Shown here: piece after piece, positions 15,006 through 23,669 of the stretch
Layout: every line of letters starts with the position of its first letter
Position numbering within the stretch: the stretch's first letter is position 1
Assembly (NCBI GenBank): GCA_049509675.1
Contig: JBEKZQ010000007.1
Span: 1 to 45,815, forward strand
Direction of reading: 5' to 3'
Origin: JBEKZQ01 sp049509675
Lineage (GTDB): Bacteria; Planctomycetota; Planctomycetia; Pirellulales; Thermoguttaceae
Length of the DNA: 45,815 nucleotides
Translations under genes and position numbers: made by a program
The notes under the pieces: generated by a model
What the model saw: only the letters and a program-made list of their open reading frames with translations
Databases searched by the model: none
Told to the model about the DNA's origin: nothing

Positions 15006-16887
15006 GGAACTCATCAACGCCCTGGCCAACATCCTCTGCATCCGCTTCAAAGGCTTCGACCCGGAACGCGTCCTCAACTGGCTCTACCCCCGGGTCCGCT
15101 GGTTCTTCACGCCCACTGCCGTGTGCTGCGCGTGCCTGTTCATCCTGTCGGCCGTGATGTTGGTGGCGGTCCAGTTCGAGACCTTCAGCAAGCGGCTCCC
15201 TGCCTTCCATGAATTCTTCAACTTCTACAACGCCCTGTGGTTGTCGTTGACCCTGGGCCTGATCAAGGTGATCCACGAGTTCGGGCACGGACTGACGTGC
15301 AAGCACTTCGGCGGCGAGTGCCACGAGATGGGCATCATGATCCTCGTGCTCACGCCCTGCTTGTATTGCAACGTCTCGGATTCCTGGATGCTGCCGAACA
15401 AGTGGGCCCGCGCGGCCATCGGCGCCGGCGGCATGTATGTCGAACTGGTGCTGGCCTCGATCTGCACGTACGTCTGGTGGTATTCCGAGCCGGGCCTGCT
15501 CAATCACCTGTGCCTGAACGCCATGTTCGTGGCCTCGGTGAGCACGGTGATCTTCAACGCCAATCCGCTCTTGCGCTACGACGGCTATTACATCCTCGCC
15601 GACGTTGCCGAGATCCCCAACCTGCGGCAGAAAGCGACCACCATCCTCAGCCGCAAGATGGGCGAGTGGTTCCTCGGCCTGGAGCAGCCCGACGACCCGT
15701 TCCTCCCCGAACGGAATCAGATCTTCTTCGCGCTGTATTCCGTCGCGGCCGCCTTCTATCGCTGGTTCGTAGTGTTGTCGATCCTGTGGTTCCTGTACAA
15801 GATCTGGAAGCCCTATCGCCTGGAAATCATCGGCCAGATCATCGCCGCCATGTCGCTGTGGGGGCTGCTGGTCATGCCGCTGTACCAGTTGGGCAAGTTT
15901 TTCTACGTTCCCGGGAGGCTCGAAAAAGTGAAGAAACTGCACATGTTCCCCAGCCTGGCCGGCCTGCTGGCCGTGTTGGCGGCCGTGGCCTTGGCGCCGC
16001 TGCCCTATAGCGTCATGGCGAATCTGGAGATTCAGCCCTTCCACGCCGAGCCGGTGTACGTCGACGTCGCCGAAGGCGGCCGGCTGATCGGCCCTCACGT
16101 AAAGCCGGGCGAACGCGTCACCAAGGGGCAGCCGTTGGCCCGACTGGAAAACGGCGACCTGGATCTGAAGATCGCCGAGCTGGAAGGCAAGAAGGCGGGC
16201 TATCTGGCGCAGTTGGACAGCCTCTTGCGGCAAGGGATCAGCGACAAAAAAGCCACCGCTCAGATCCCGGAAATCAACGAAGCCCTGAAAACGGTCCAAC
16301 AGCAATTGGACGAAAAGAATACAGACCGCGATCGCTTGCAACTCAACGCGAAAAAGGACGGCACCGTCCTGCCGCCCCCGGCCAACCTCAACGAGCACCA
16401 GGACCCGGAGGGCAACCTGCCCAGTTGGTCCGGCACGCCTCTGGACCCCGAGAACAGCACCGCCTATCTGAGAGAAGGCGTGCTCTTCTGCCTGGTGGGC
16501 GATCCGGCCAAGCTCGAAGCAGTCCTGGTGATCGATCAAAGCGACATCGAGTTGGTGCGTCCCGGTCAGAAGGTCGACATCAAGCTGGACGAGTTGCCGC
16601 ACGACACGCTGCACAGCGAGATCCTGGAGATCGCCGATTCCGATCTGAAGATCACGCCGCGTCAATTGGGCCGCAAAGGCGGCGGCGAGTTGGCCACCAA
16701 GACCGATCCAAACACCGGCGTGGAACGCCCGCAGGACCCCTCCTACCAGGCCCGCGCGCCCCTGGACGATCCCGACGGTCTGCTGCGGCTGGGCCTGCGC
16801 GGCCGCGGCAAGATCCACACCGACTGGATGTCGCTGGGCTCCCGCCTGTGGCGGTTCGTCACGCACACCTTCCACTTCAAGCTCTGA
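14545..16887 (+). CDS. PqqD-like / M50 metalloprotease / HlyD-like membrane protein
   Basis: Homology starts near 14644 (VTLRDSLLSSS) and covers ~747 residues. After RMRPDLSARRQHYLG comes a PqqD-like winged-helix region (YYRFQEEEFAILQMLDGQTSLDEI...), then a polytopic membrane domain with the site-2 protease zinc motif HEFGH (codons at 15274-15288) and the second motif NPLLRYDGYY near 15560. The C-terminus (from ~16030) is a lipoyl/HlyD-like adaptor with a coiled coil (KKAGYLAQLDSLLRQG). No start codon exists at the homology boundary: the nearest in-frame ATGs are 14545, inside the preceding gene, and 14698, which loses ~17 conserved residues. It is in the +1 frame relative to the HlyD gene. 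Probably an export or processing component working with the two HlyD genes. Confidence 0.82.
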   Translation: MKCRTARSRSRSIWPAASNSPLPAASRSSSRCTVTLRDSLLSSSARALPIRMRPDLSARRQHYLGRTYWVVKDPVGLNYYRFQEEEFAILQMLDGQTSLDEIKERFEDEFPPQKITLEELQQFLGMLHRSGLVVVAVGGQGRQLLKRRTQRRHKELINALANILCIRFKGFDPERVLNWLYPRVRWFFTPTAVCCACLFILSAVMLVAVQFETFSKRLPAFHEFFNFYNALWLSLTLGLIKVIHEFGHGLTCKHFGGECHEMGIMILVLTPCLYCNVSDSWMLPNKWARAAIGAGGMYVELVLASICTYVWWYSEPGLLNHLCLNAMFVASVSTVIFNANPLLRYDGYYILADVAEIPNLRQKATTILSRKMGEWFLGLEQPDDPFLPERNQIFFALYSVAAAFYRWFVVLSILWFLYKIWKPYRLEIIGQIIAAMSLWGLLVMPLYQLGKFFYVPGRLEKVKKLHMFPSLAGLLAVLAAVALAPLPYSVMANLEIQPFHAEPVYVDVAEGGRLIGPHVKPGERVTKGQPLARLENGDLDLKIAELEGKKAGYLAQLDSLLRQGISDKKATAQIPEINEALKTVQQQLDEKNTDRDRLQLNAKKDGTVLPPPANLNEHQDPEGNLPSWSGTPLDPENSTAYLREGVLFCLVGDPAKLEAVLVIDQSDIELVRPGQKVDIKLDELPHDTLHSEILEIADSDLKITPRQLGRKGGGELATKTDPNTGVERPQDPSYQARAPLDDPDGLLRLGLRGRGKIHTDWMSLGSRLWRFVTHTFHFKL

Positions 16888-16968
16888 GTTCCGAAGGCAC
16901 CCGGGCGGTACGCGGTCCCCGACTTGTCGTTTCGCCGCTCTTTCGGAAGCGTAAGTTGATCAATCATC

Positions 16969-16995
16969 GTAGGACGGATTGGCAATCCGTCCTAC
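16969..16995. repeat. REP-type palindrome, copy 3
   Basis: Same 12-nt arms as the element at 1046-1072 with centre GGC instead of GCC (the reverse complement). It lies in the 334-nt gap before argH; the rest of that gap holds the argH promoter but no gene. Confidence 0.85.
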
Positions 16996-17141
16996 CGGGT
17001 GGGCCAAGTTATTGTTTTGGCTCTTGTCCCGCTGTCTTGCCGGTCGTGCGCGATTTGTGGGCAGCCGCAATTTCCGGCCCTGCCGACTGCACCTGCCGTG
17101 GCCCCCATACCCCCACAAGGAACGAAGAGCCGGGGCCTGAA

Positions 17142-17170
17142 TTGACAACCCGCCATTACCCACGTAAATT
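17142..17170 (+). promoter_or_regulatory. putative sigma-70 type promoter for argH
   Basis: TTGACA, a 17-nt spacer, then TAAATT, ending about 51 nt before the argH GTG start. The -35 box is perfect and the spacing optimal, which makes this the best promoter in the window by eye. Confidence 0.65.
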
Positions 17171-17221
17171 GGATGTGGAAGCTGTCCGTTCATCCGTACC
17201 GCTGATTTGGGAAGGACTTGC

Positions 17222-18619
17222 GTGACTGAAAAGGCGTGGGGCGGAGTATTCGACGAGGCCACGGATCGGCGCGTGGAGGAGTTCACCGAAAGTGTGAGCT
17301 TTGATCGCCGGCTCTACGCGCAGGATATCCAAGCGTCGATCGCCCATGCCCAAATGCTGTGCAAAGTGGGCCTGCTGACCGACCCGGAATGCCAAGAAAT
17401 TGAGCAAACCCTCGCTGACATCGGCAAAGAAATCCAGCAGGGTGTGTTTCCGTTCCGCGTCGAATGGGAAGACATCCACATGCACGTCGAGCAGGCCCTG
17501 ATCGCACGAATCGGCGACACCGGCCGTAAACTGCACACCGCCCGCAGTCGCAACGATCAAGTATCGACCGACCTTCGCCTCTGGGCCCGGCAGGCGATCG
17601 ACGAGATCGACCGGCGGCTGGTCGCTTTGCAGGGAGCCTTTGTGGGCCGTTGCGATGTGGACGCCGAGGTGATCCTGCCCGGCTATACCCACACGCAGCG
17701 GGCCCAACCCGTGCTGGCGGCCCACTATTGGCTGGCCTATTGCGAAAAGTTCCAGCGCGACCGGCAGCGGCTGGCCGACTGCCGCCGCCGCGTCAACGTG
17801 CTGAGCTTGGGCGCGGCAGCCCTGGCCGGCACCAGCCTGCCCATCGATCGCGCGGACGTTGCCGCCCGGCTCGGCTTCGAGGGCCTGATGGCCAACAGCC
17901 TCGACGCCGCCAGCGATCGCGACTTCGTCCTGGAACTGGCCTTCGTGCTGGCGATGATCTCCGAGCACTTGTGTAGCTGGGCCGAGGAATGGATCTTGTG
18001 GTCCACCGTGGAGTTCGGCTTCCTGGAACTTCCGCAGGCCTTTTGCACCGGCTCGTCGATCATGCCGCAGAAGGTGAATCCGGACGTGCTGGAGTTGGTC
18101 CGCGGCAAGACGGCCCGCGTGGTGGGCAATTTGCAGACGCTGTTGATGCTGGTCAAAGGGCTGCCCCTGGCGTACAACCGCGACTTGCAGGAAGACAAAC
18201 AGCCGCTGTTCGATTCGTTCGACACGGTCCAGGCTGCCCTCGGCGTGGCCGCGCCGCTGGTGGCCAAGGCCGAACTGAATCGCGCGGCGATTGCCGAGAC
18301 GTTGGAGCGCGGCCATCTCGACGCCACCACGCTGATGGAGTATCTGATCCGTCGCGGCGTGCCGCAGCGGACGGCCCACGGCCTGGTGGGCCGCCTGGTG
18401 CGCAAGGCCCTGGATCGCGGCCTGGCATTGGCCGACCTGCCGCTGGCCGAGTTCCAAGAAGCGCACGCCGATCTGGATCAGGGCGTCTACGAGGTGCTCG
18501 GCGCCGCTCGGGCGGTTGCCGCCATGCAAAGCTACGGCTCGACCGCACCGGCCGAGGTCGCCAAACAGGTACAGCGCTGGAAAGAGTTGCTCGCGCGCGA
18601 GCCCGGAGACGCATCATGA
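17222..18619 (+). CDS. argH: argininosuccinate lyase
   Basis: A 465-residue enzyme that splits argininosuccinate into arginine and fumarate, the last step of arginine synthesis. The fumarase/aspartase-superfamily signature GSSIMPQKVNP is at residues 277-287, the TARSRNDQV substrate-binding block at 106-114 and the conserved T-H of GYTHTQ at 156-157. Length is normal. The GTG at 17222 is preferred because it gives the standard MTEKAWGGVF start and follows GGAAGG; an in-frame TTG at 17207 would add five residues. The TGA stop overlaps an ATG (ATGA at 18616-18619) that was probably the original start of the next gene before a repeat block intervened. Confidence 0.96.
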   Translation: MTEKAWGGVFDEATDRRVEEFTESVSFDRRLYAQDIQASIAHAQMLCKVGLLTDPECQEIEQTLADIGKEIQQGVFPFRVEWEDIHMHVEQALIARIGDTGRKLHTARSRNDQVSTDLRLWARQAIDEIDRRLVALQGAFVGRCDVDAEVILPGYTHTQRAQPVLAAHYWLAYCEKFQRDRQRLADCRRRVNVLSLGAAALAGTSLPIDRADVAARLGFEGLMANSLDAASDRDFVLELAFVLAMISEHLCSWAEEWILWSTVEFGFLELPQAFCTGSSIMPQKVNPDVLELVRGKTARVVGNLQTLLMLVKGLPLAYNRDLQEDKQPLFDSFDTVQAALGVAAPLVAKAELNRAAIAETLERGHLDATTLMEYLIRRGVPQRTAHGLVGRLVRKALDRGLALADLPLAEFQEAHADLDQGVYEVLGAARAVAAMQSYGSTAPAEVAKQVQRWKELLAREPGDAS

Positions 18620-18693
18620 AAAACACGGTTGCACGTCCCCTCGCCCTCCGGGAGCGACCACCAGCGTGGTGCCCGAGGGTGATGGCTCAAGTT

Positions 18694-18730
18694 CCCCTCT
18701 CCCTCCGGGAGAGGGTTAGGGTGAGGGGGA
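18694..18730. repeat. CTCTCCC dispersed repeat
   Basis: Core CCTCTCCCTCCGGGAGAGG followed by GTTAGGGTGAGGGG; the same family as 4083, 13732 and 30191. Part of the block between argH and the HEAT gene. Confidence 0.8.
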
Positions 18731-18749
18731 ATCACGACAGAAGCCGCGC

Positions 18750-18954
18750 GGGTGCCACAGGCTTGCCAGTGCTGCTCCCGTTCGGTTCTTGCAGCAGTGA
18801 ACTGCCGAATGTATCTACGCGTCGAGCGGAACACGGGACGCATCCGCACGGGGCAAGACGCTGGGGCGGTGCTGACCTGCCTCGCGCGCCACGCTTGGGG
18901 CGATCTGCGGCCGCAAGAACCGTTCGCAAGAGCACGGGCAAGCCCGTGGCACCC
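18750..18954. repeat. GTGCCAC element (MITE-like), ~205 bp
   Basis: Imperfect ~42-bp terminal inverted repeats: the left end reads GGGTGCCACAGGCTTGCCAG and continues to CGGTTCTTGC; the right end is the reverse complement of GGGTGCCACGGGCTTGCCCG continuing to CGGTTCTTGC. Same family as 35853-36016 and 43947-44149. No coding capacity. Confidence 0.75.
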
Positions 18955-18978
18955 GGCGCGCGAGCCCGGAGACGCATC

Positions 18979-21270
18979 ATGAAAAACACGCTGCTCGCCG
19001 TCCTGCTGAGCGTCATGGTCCTCCTCGGCACGGCTTGGGCGCAGGAGGAGGAGCCGAAGGCGGCCAAGAAGGCGGCAAAGGCCCGGCCGGCCGCCGCCGC
19101 CAAAGCGCGGCCGACCCCGGCCCGCGAGAAAGACCGGCCGGAGCCCAACGCTGCCGACGCGAAGGTCGCCCTACCACCGCCCGAAGACCCCGCCGTGGCG
19201 GCCATCCTGGAAACCAAGCCCAAGACGCCGGCCGAATTGTTCCGCGCGGCAAAAGTCCTGGCCGATCTGGAGCATCCCGAGGTGGCCAAAATGCTCTTGA
19301 AGAAAATACTGGACGCCCGTCTCACCGACCAGCAGTTCGCCGCGCTGGCCGACGAGTTCGGCTCGGGCACGTGTACTGAGATGGCTACGCGCTCGGAGCT
19401 TCTGCCGGAGGCGCAACAACTGGCCGACGCGGTACTGAAGGCCGTCAACCGCACGCTTCAGGATCCCCAGCGTATCGCCGAATTGCTGAAACAACTCCAG
19501 GATCCGGCCGCCGAAACGCGCACCCGCGCACTGGCCGGTTTGCGAGAGGCGGGCGCGGCGGCCGTCGATGCGCTGATTGCCGTGCTGGTCGATCCGCAGC
19601 GGGCCGCGGAGCACGACCTGGTGCGTACCGCCTTGGTGCAGATGGGCTCGGCGGCCGCCGGTCCCTTGGAGACGCTGTTGGAAGCAGCCGACCCCGAGTT
19701 GGTGCTGCAGGCCGTGCTGGTTCTGGCAAAGTTGGACGCCCCCCAAGTGCGGATCTTCCTGCTCCGCCCGGCCCTGGCTGCCAAGAGCGATGCCAAGATC
19801 CAGGCCGCGGCCCGCGCTGGGCTGATGCGACTGGGCGGCCGCTTTCCAGGGGCGCACGAGGCCCTCGCACAATTGGTGTCGCAGGCCCAGAGTTACTTCC
19901 AGCTTCGCCAGCCGATGCGGGAAGATGCCGAAGGCCGGGTCGAGTGGTGGACATGGGACGGCACGGAAAAGCACTGCAAAGCGGCCGGCTACGCGCCCGA
20001 TCATGCCTCGCGCGCCATGGCGGCTCGCTTGGCCCGCGATGCCTACGAGATCGTGCCGGACGATCCGCGGATGTTGCCGCTCTATTTGGCGACGCAGTTG
20101 GAAGAGGCGGCCGACACGCGCGGCCGGGACCAGCCGCTTGATCCCAAGGACGCGGTGGCCCGCGAGGTGGCCCGCTTCGGCGCCAGGACCGTGGAGGACC
20201 TCCTGGAATACAGCCTGGCCGGTCAGCATCCGGCGGCGGCGGCCGGGGCGGCCCGCATCCTCGCCCACTTGGGCACCGCGACGGAGCTTCTGCGGCAGGG
20301 GGCCACGCCCTCGCCGCTGGTGGCGGCCGCCGCTTCGCCCGACCGCCGCGTGCGCATGGCCGCCTTGGAGACGATCGTCGCCTTGCAGCCCGACTTCCCC
20401 TTCGCCGGATCGAGCCACGTGCCCGATTCGCTCCTCTTCCTGGCCAATTCCAGCGGCCGGCGCCGCGCCCTGGTCGCCGGTCCGAGCACCGAAGCGGCGC
20501 GGGAAGTGGCCGGTATGCTGTCGCCCCTGGGATACCAGGTTGACACGGCGACCACCGGCGGCCAGGCGATCCGTCTGCTCACCGGCTCGCCCGATTATGA
20601 GCTGGCACTGATCGACCCCTCCATCGCCGATCCGGGCGCCGCACAGTTGGTGCAGGATCTTCGCCGCGATAATCGCACGGCGAAGCTGCGCATCGGGTTG
20701 CTGGCCCGCTCGGGCTTCTTCGAACAGGCCGAGCGAATCGCCCGCGGGGACCCGCTCACTTTGGACTTTGCCCGGCCGCACACCGAGCATGCCTTCGATT
20801 GGCAGATGGAGCAATTGACGGCCCTGGCCCCCCGCGATTTCCTGCGCTATGACGAGCGGCAGCAGCAAGCCGCGCAGGCTCTGACCTGCCTGGCCACCTT
20901 GGCCGTTTCCTCGGGCAAGATCTACGACATCCACCGTGCCCAGGAGGCCGCCCTGGCGACGCTGTTCGTGCCGCGACTGAACCAGCGGGCCATCGCCTTG
21001 CTCATGACCCTCGGTACGTCGGAAAGCCAGCGGGCCCTGGTCGACCTGGCCAGCCGCTTCAGCCAACCCCTGGAGATCCGCAAAGCGGCGGCCCGCGCCT
21101 TCCGCATCAGCACGGAGAAACATGGCATCCTGCTCACCGTCGACGACATCCGCCGGCAGTACCGCCGCTATGACCGCAGCGGACGCCAAGACATGGCCAG
21201 CCAGGCCGTGTTGTCCGCGATCCTCGATTCGATTGAAGCGCCGAGTGAACAAGCCCGGGCGAAACAATAG
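18979..21270 (+). CDS. exported HEAT-repeat protein with receiver-like domain
   Basis: A 763-residue protein. A signal peptide (MKNTLLAVLLSVMVLLGTAWA) is followed by an Ala/Lys/Pro-rich linker. HEAT-like helical repeats run from ~75 to ~300 (LLKQLQDPAAETRTRALAGL, VLVDPQRAAEHDLVRTALVQMG) and again at ~390-480. A domain at ~490-610 resembles a response-regulator receiver: RRALVAGPSTEAAREVAGML, GYQVDTATTGGQAIRLL, then YELALIDPSI with an aspartate at the phosphoacceptor position; the early acidic pair is missing (AGPS). HEAT-like helices follow. An exported receiver fold is unusual. It abuts the sigma-54 activator gene with no gap. The ATG 18979 starts the signal peptide; a longer in-frame start at 18616 reads through repeats. 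Confidence 0.8.
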   Translation: MKNTLLAVLLSVMVLLGTAWAQEEEPKAAKKAAKARPAAAAKARPTPAREKDRPEPNAADAKVALPPPEDPAVAAILETKPKTPAELFRAAKVLADLEHPEVAKMLLKKILDARLTDQQFAALADEFGSGTCTEMATRSELLPEAQQLADAVLKAVNRTLQDPQRIAELLKQLQDPAAETRTRALAGLREAGAAAVDALIAVLVDPQRAAEHDLVRTALVQMGSAAAGPLETLLEAADPELVLQAVLVLAKLDAPQVRIFLLRPALAAKSDAKIQAAARAGLMRLGGRFPGAHEALAQLVSQAQSYFQLRQPMREDAEGRVEWWTWDGTEKHCKAAGYAPDHASRAMAARLARDAYEIVPDDPRMLPLYLATQLEEAADTRGRDQPLDPKDAVAREVARFGARTVEDLLEYSLAGQHPAAAAGAARILAHLGTATELLRQGATPSPLVAAAASPDRRVRMAALETIVALQPDFPFAGSSHVPDSLLFLANSSGRRRALVAGPSTEAAREVAGMLSPLGYQVDTATTGGQAIRLLTGSPDYELALIDPSIADPGAAQLVQDLRRDNRTAKLRIGLLARSGFFEQAERIARGDPLTLDFARPHTEHAFDWQMEQLTALAPRDFLRYDERQQQAAQALTCLATLAVSSGKIYDIHRAQEAALATLFVPRLNQRAIALLMTLGTSESQRALVDLASRFSQPLEIRKAAARAFRISTEKHGILLTVDDIRRQYRRYDRSGRQDMASQAVLSAILDSIEAPSEQARAKQ

Positions 21271-22329
21271 ATGACGCGAACTCCCTCCCATGCCGGTCTC
21301 GACGAGAACGGGCCGCCGATTCCCGGGCTGATCGGCACCGGCCCCGCCATGCAGAACGTCTATCGCATTACGCGGCAGGTGGCGCAGTCCAACGCCTCGG
21401 TGCTGCTGCTGGGCGAGACCGGCACCGGCAAGGAACTGATCGCCAAGGCCATCCACCGCCTCAGCCCGCGCGGCAGCGGTCCGTTCATCCGCGTCAATTG
21501 CGGGGCCCTGGCCGAGAACCTGTTGGAGAGCGAGTTGTTCGGCCATGTCCGCGGGGCCTTCACGGGCGCGATCGATAACCGCACCGGCCGTTTCGAGGCC
21601 GCGCATACCGGCACGGTCTTCCTCGATGAAATCAACTCCACCACGCCCAAGCTGCAGGTCAAGCTGCTCCGCGTGTTGCAAGAACACGAGTTCGAGCGCG
21701 TGGGCGACACGCAAACCATCCGCGTCGACACCCGGGTCATCGCCGCCAGTAACCGCGATTTGTTGGAAGAAGTCGACGCCGCGCGGTTCCGCGAGGACCT
21801 CTATTATCGCCTCAACGTGGTGACCATCTATCTGCCGCCTTTGCGCGAGCGGCGCGAAGACGTTCCGCAACTGGTCGGCCACTTCCTGCGGATCTACAAC
21901 GAGCAGAACCTGCGCCACGTGCCGCACGTTCAGCCGGCCGCCATGCAGATGCTCTGCGGCTACGACTGGCCCGGCAACGTCCGCGAATTGCAGAACTACG
22001 TGGAGCGGGCGGTGGTGCTGGCCCCCGGCGACGAGCTGACCTGCGACCTGCTGCCCGAGGCCGTGCTGGGCCAACGCCCGCGCCGCATCGGACGGCAACG
22101 CAACGCCGACCTGGAAACCCTGGTCTGCGAACTGATCGAACAGGGGATTACCGCCGCCGGGCCAAACGGCGAAAACCTCTACGCCGGGATCGTCAACCGC
22201 GTGGAACGCGAGTTGATCGCCCAGGTCATGGCCTCCTGCAACAGCGTGCAGACCAAGGCCGCCGAACGCCTCGGCATCAATCGCAACACCTTGCACAAGA
22301 AGCTGGAAGAGTACGGCCTGGAGAAATGA
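21271..22329 (+). CDS. sigma-54-dependent transcriptional activator
   Basis: A 352-residue AAA+ enhancer-binding protein that remodels sigma-54 RNA polymerase. It has almost no sensory domain: residues 1-20 are a short leader, then the central domain starts at IGTGPAMQNVYR. Walker A is GETGTGKE (48-55), the sigma-54 contact loop GAFTGA (95-100), Walker B GTVFLDE (114-120) and the arginine-finger region LYYRLNV is present. A Fis-type helix-turn-helix ends the protein (~325-350, TKAAERLGINRNTLHKKLEEYG). The start codon follows the HEAT gene's stop without any gap, so the two are co-translated. Without its own receiver it may be controlled by a partner protein or by synthesis level. Confidence 0.92.
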   Translation: MTRTPSHAGLDENGPPIPGLIGTGPAMQNVYRITRQVAQSNASVLLLGETGTGKELIAKAIHRLSPRGSGPFIRVNCGALAENLLESELFGHVRGAFTGAIDNRTGRFEAAHTGTVFLDEINSTTPKLQVKLLRVLQEHEFERVGDTQTIRVDTRVIAASNRDLLEEVDAARFREDLYYRLNVVTIYLPPLRERREDVPQLVGHFLRIYNEQNLRHVPHVQPAAMQMLCGYDWPGNVRELQNYVERAVVLAPGDELTCDLLPEAVLGQRPRRIGRQRNADLETLVCELIEQGITAAGPNGENLYAGIVNRVERELIAQVMASCNSVQTKAAERLGINRNTLHKKLEEYGLEK

Positions 22330-22413
22330 AGGATCGAGGCTGATGGACGAATGCTTCTTTGCGGAGGTGGTAGCGGCGGCCTACATTCACTATCATATTT
22401 CGCGGAACATGCC

Positions 22414-22430
22414 TACCGTATTTAACGGTA
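22414..22430. promoter_or_regulatory. palindromic operator candidate upstream of the sulfate operon
   Basis: TACCGT-ATTTA-ACGGTA: 6-nt perfect arms with a 5-nt AT-rich centre, 148 nt before the binding-protein gene. The size and AT-rich centre fit a dimeric repressor site; which regulator binds is unknown. Confidence 0.35.
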
Positions 22431-22577
22431 CTCCATCGCATATTATGGGTCATTCCGCTACAGGTTGCCATTGCAGCCGGGAAACAGCCATTTTCCCGAT
22501 CGGCACAGGCATTGCTTAACGCACACAATAAGGTGTATCGCTCCAAGCCTATAAACATCAGTAAACAAAGAAATATA

Positions 22578-23666
22578 ATGATGATTCAAGGACGTTGGCT
22601 TCTATCGCTCGGCCTCCTTGGCCTCTTGCTGGGTTCCGGCTGTGGCCCGGCCAACGATGGCCCGACCATCCTGAACGTTTCCTATGATCCGACGCGAGAA
22701 TTGTACAAAGAGTATAACGAAGCCTTCGCCAGGCAGTGGAAGGAGAAGACGGGTCAGACGGTCACGATCAACCAATCGCACGGCGGTTCGGGGGCCCAGG
22801 CCCGCAAGGTCATCGACGGCCAACCGGCCTCGGTGGTCACGCTCGCCCTGGCCTACGACATCGACGCCCTGGCCGAGAAGGGGCAACTGCTCAGTGCCGA
22901 CTGGCAGAAGCGACTGCCCAATCACAGTTGCCCGTATACTTCCACGATCGTCTTCCTGGTGCGTCAAGGGAACCCCAAGGGCATACACGATTGGGACGAC
23001 CTGGTGCGCTCGGACGTAAAGGTGATCACGCCCAACCCCAAAACTTCCGGCGGGGCCCGCTGGAATTATCTGGCCGCTTGGGGCTACGCCCTGAAGCGGG
23101 AATTGGGCGACTTGAAAAAGCTGCACGATCCCCGGCAGGCCGAGGCGGTTGCCAAGGCGCAGGCCAAGGCGCAGGAGTTCGTCACGCAACTCTATCGCAA
23201 CGTGCCGGTGTTGGACACGGGCGCCCGCGGCGCCACGATGACCTTCGTTCAGCGTCGCTTGGGCGACGTTCTGCTGGCCTGGGAGAACGAGGCCTTCCTG
23301 GCGATCAACGAAGAGAAAGCGGACCAACTGGAACTGGTGGCCCCCAGCGTGAGCGTGCTGGCCGAGCCGCCCGTGGCCCTGGTCGACAAAGTGGCCGACC
23401 ACTTGAAGACCCGCGAAGTGTCGGAGGCCTATCTCCAGTACCTGTACTCGCCCGTGGGCCAAAACATCGTGGCCAAGAACTACTATCGGCCGGTTCAACG
23501 CAAGGACGTACCCGCGGAGCTGCTCAAGCCGTTTATCCAACGGAAGCTGTTGGACGTGCAGTTGTTTACGGTGGACGACGTGTTCGGCGGTTGGCAGCAG
23601 GCGCAGAAAACGCATTTCAACGATCGGGGCATCTTCGACCAGGTGATCCAGGACGCAAAGAAGTAG
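22578..23666 (+). CDS. sbp: sulfate ABC transporter substrate-binding lipoprotein
   Basis: A 362-residue sulfate/thiosulfate-binding protein (Sbp/CysP family). The N-terminus is a lipoprotein signal with lipobox LGSGC (Cys22), so it is membrane-anchored on the periplasmic side. Family motifs: LNVSYDPTRELYKEYNEAF, INQSHGGSGAQARKV, DVKVITPNPKTSGGARWNYL and the C-terminal GGWQQAQKTHF. The start is placed at the first of two tandem ATGs (22578, 22581); an in-frame ATG at 22512 would add 22 non-signal residues. It is followed 3 nt later by cysT. The 248 nt upstream carry a palindrome but no gene. Confidence 0.94.
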   Translation: MMIQGRWLLSLGLLGLLLGSGCGPANDGPTILNVSYDPTRELYKEYNEAFARQWKEKTGQTVTINQSHGGSGAQARKVIDGQPASVVTLALAYDIDALAEKGQLLSADWQKRLPNHSCPYTSTIVFLVRQGNPKGIHDWDDLVRSDVKVITPNPKTSGGARWNYLAAWGYALKRELGDLKKLHDPRQAEAVAKAQAKAQEFVTQLYRNVPVLDTGARGATMTFVQRRLGDVLLAWENEAFLAINEEKADQLELVAPSVSVLAEPPVALVDKVADHLKTREVSEAYLQYLYSPVGQNIVAKNYYRPVQRKDVPAELLKPFIQRKLLDVQLFTVDDVFGGWQQAQKTHFNDRGIFDQVIQDAKK

Positions 23667-23669
23667 CCC

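Larger units (their letters stand above)
18593..18990 (+). repeat. 35-bp direct duplication flanking a repeat block
   Basis: The sequence GCGCGCGAGCCCGGAGACGC plus the next 15 bases (through ATCATGAAAAACACG) occurs identically at 18593-18627 and 18956-18990. The first copy is the argH end with its overlapping ATG; the second supplies the start codon of the HEAT gene. The copies are 363 nt apart, a multiple of three, so the two ATGs are in the same open frame. Between them lie a CTCTCCC repeat and a GTGCCAC element. Confidence 0.9.

Noticed and set aside
18616..18978. 121-residue N-terminal extension of the HEAT protein
   Set aside because: It translates dispersed repeats; the second ATG begins a proper signal peptide. 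Kept as a finding about duplication, not as coding sequence.
19171..22296. Minus-strand open frame of over 1000 codons opposite the HEAT and sigma-54 genes
   Set aside because: It spans two well-supported genes on the other strand, has no recognisable domain and its His/Gln/Gly/Arg-rich composition is that of an antisense shadow.
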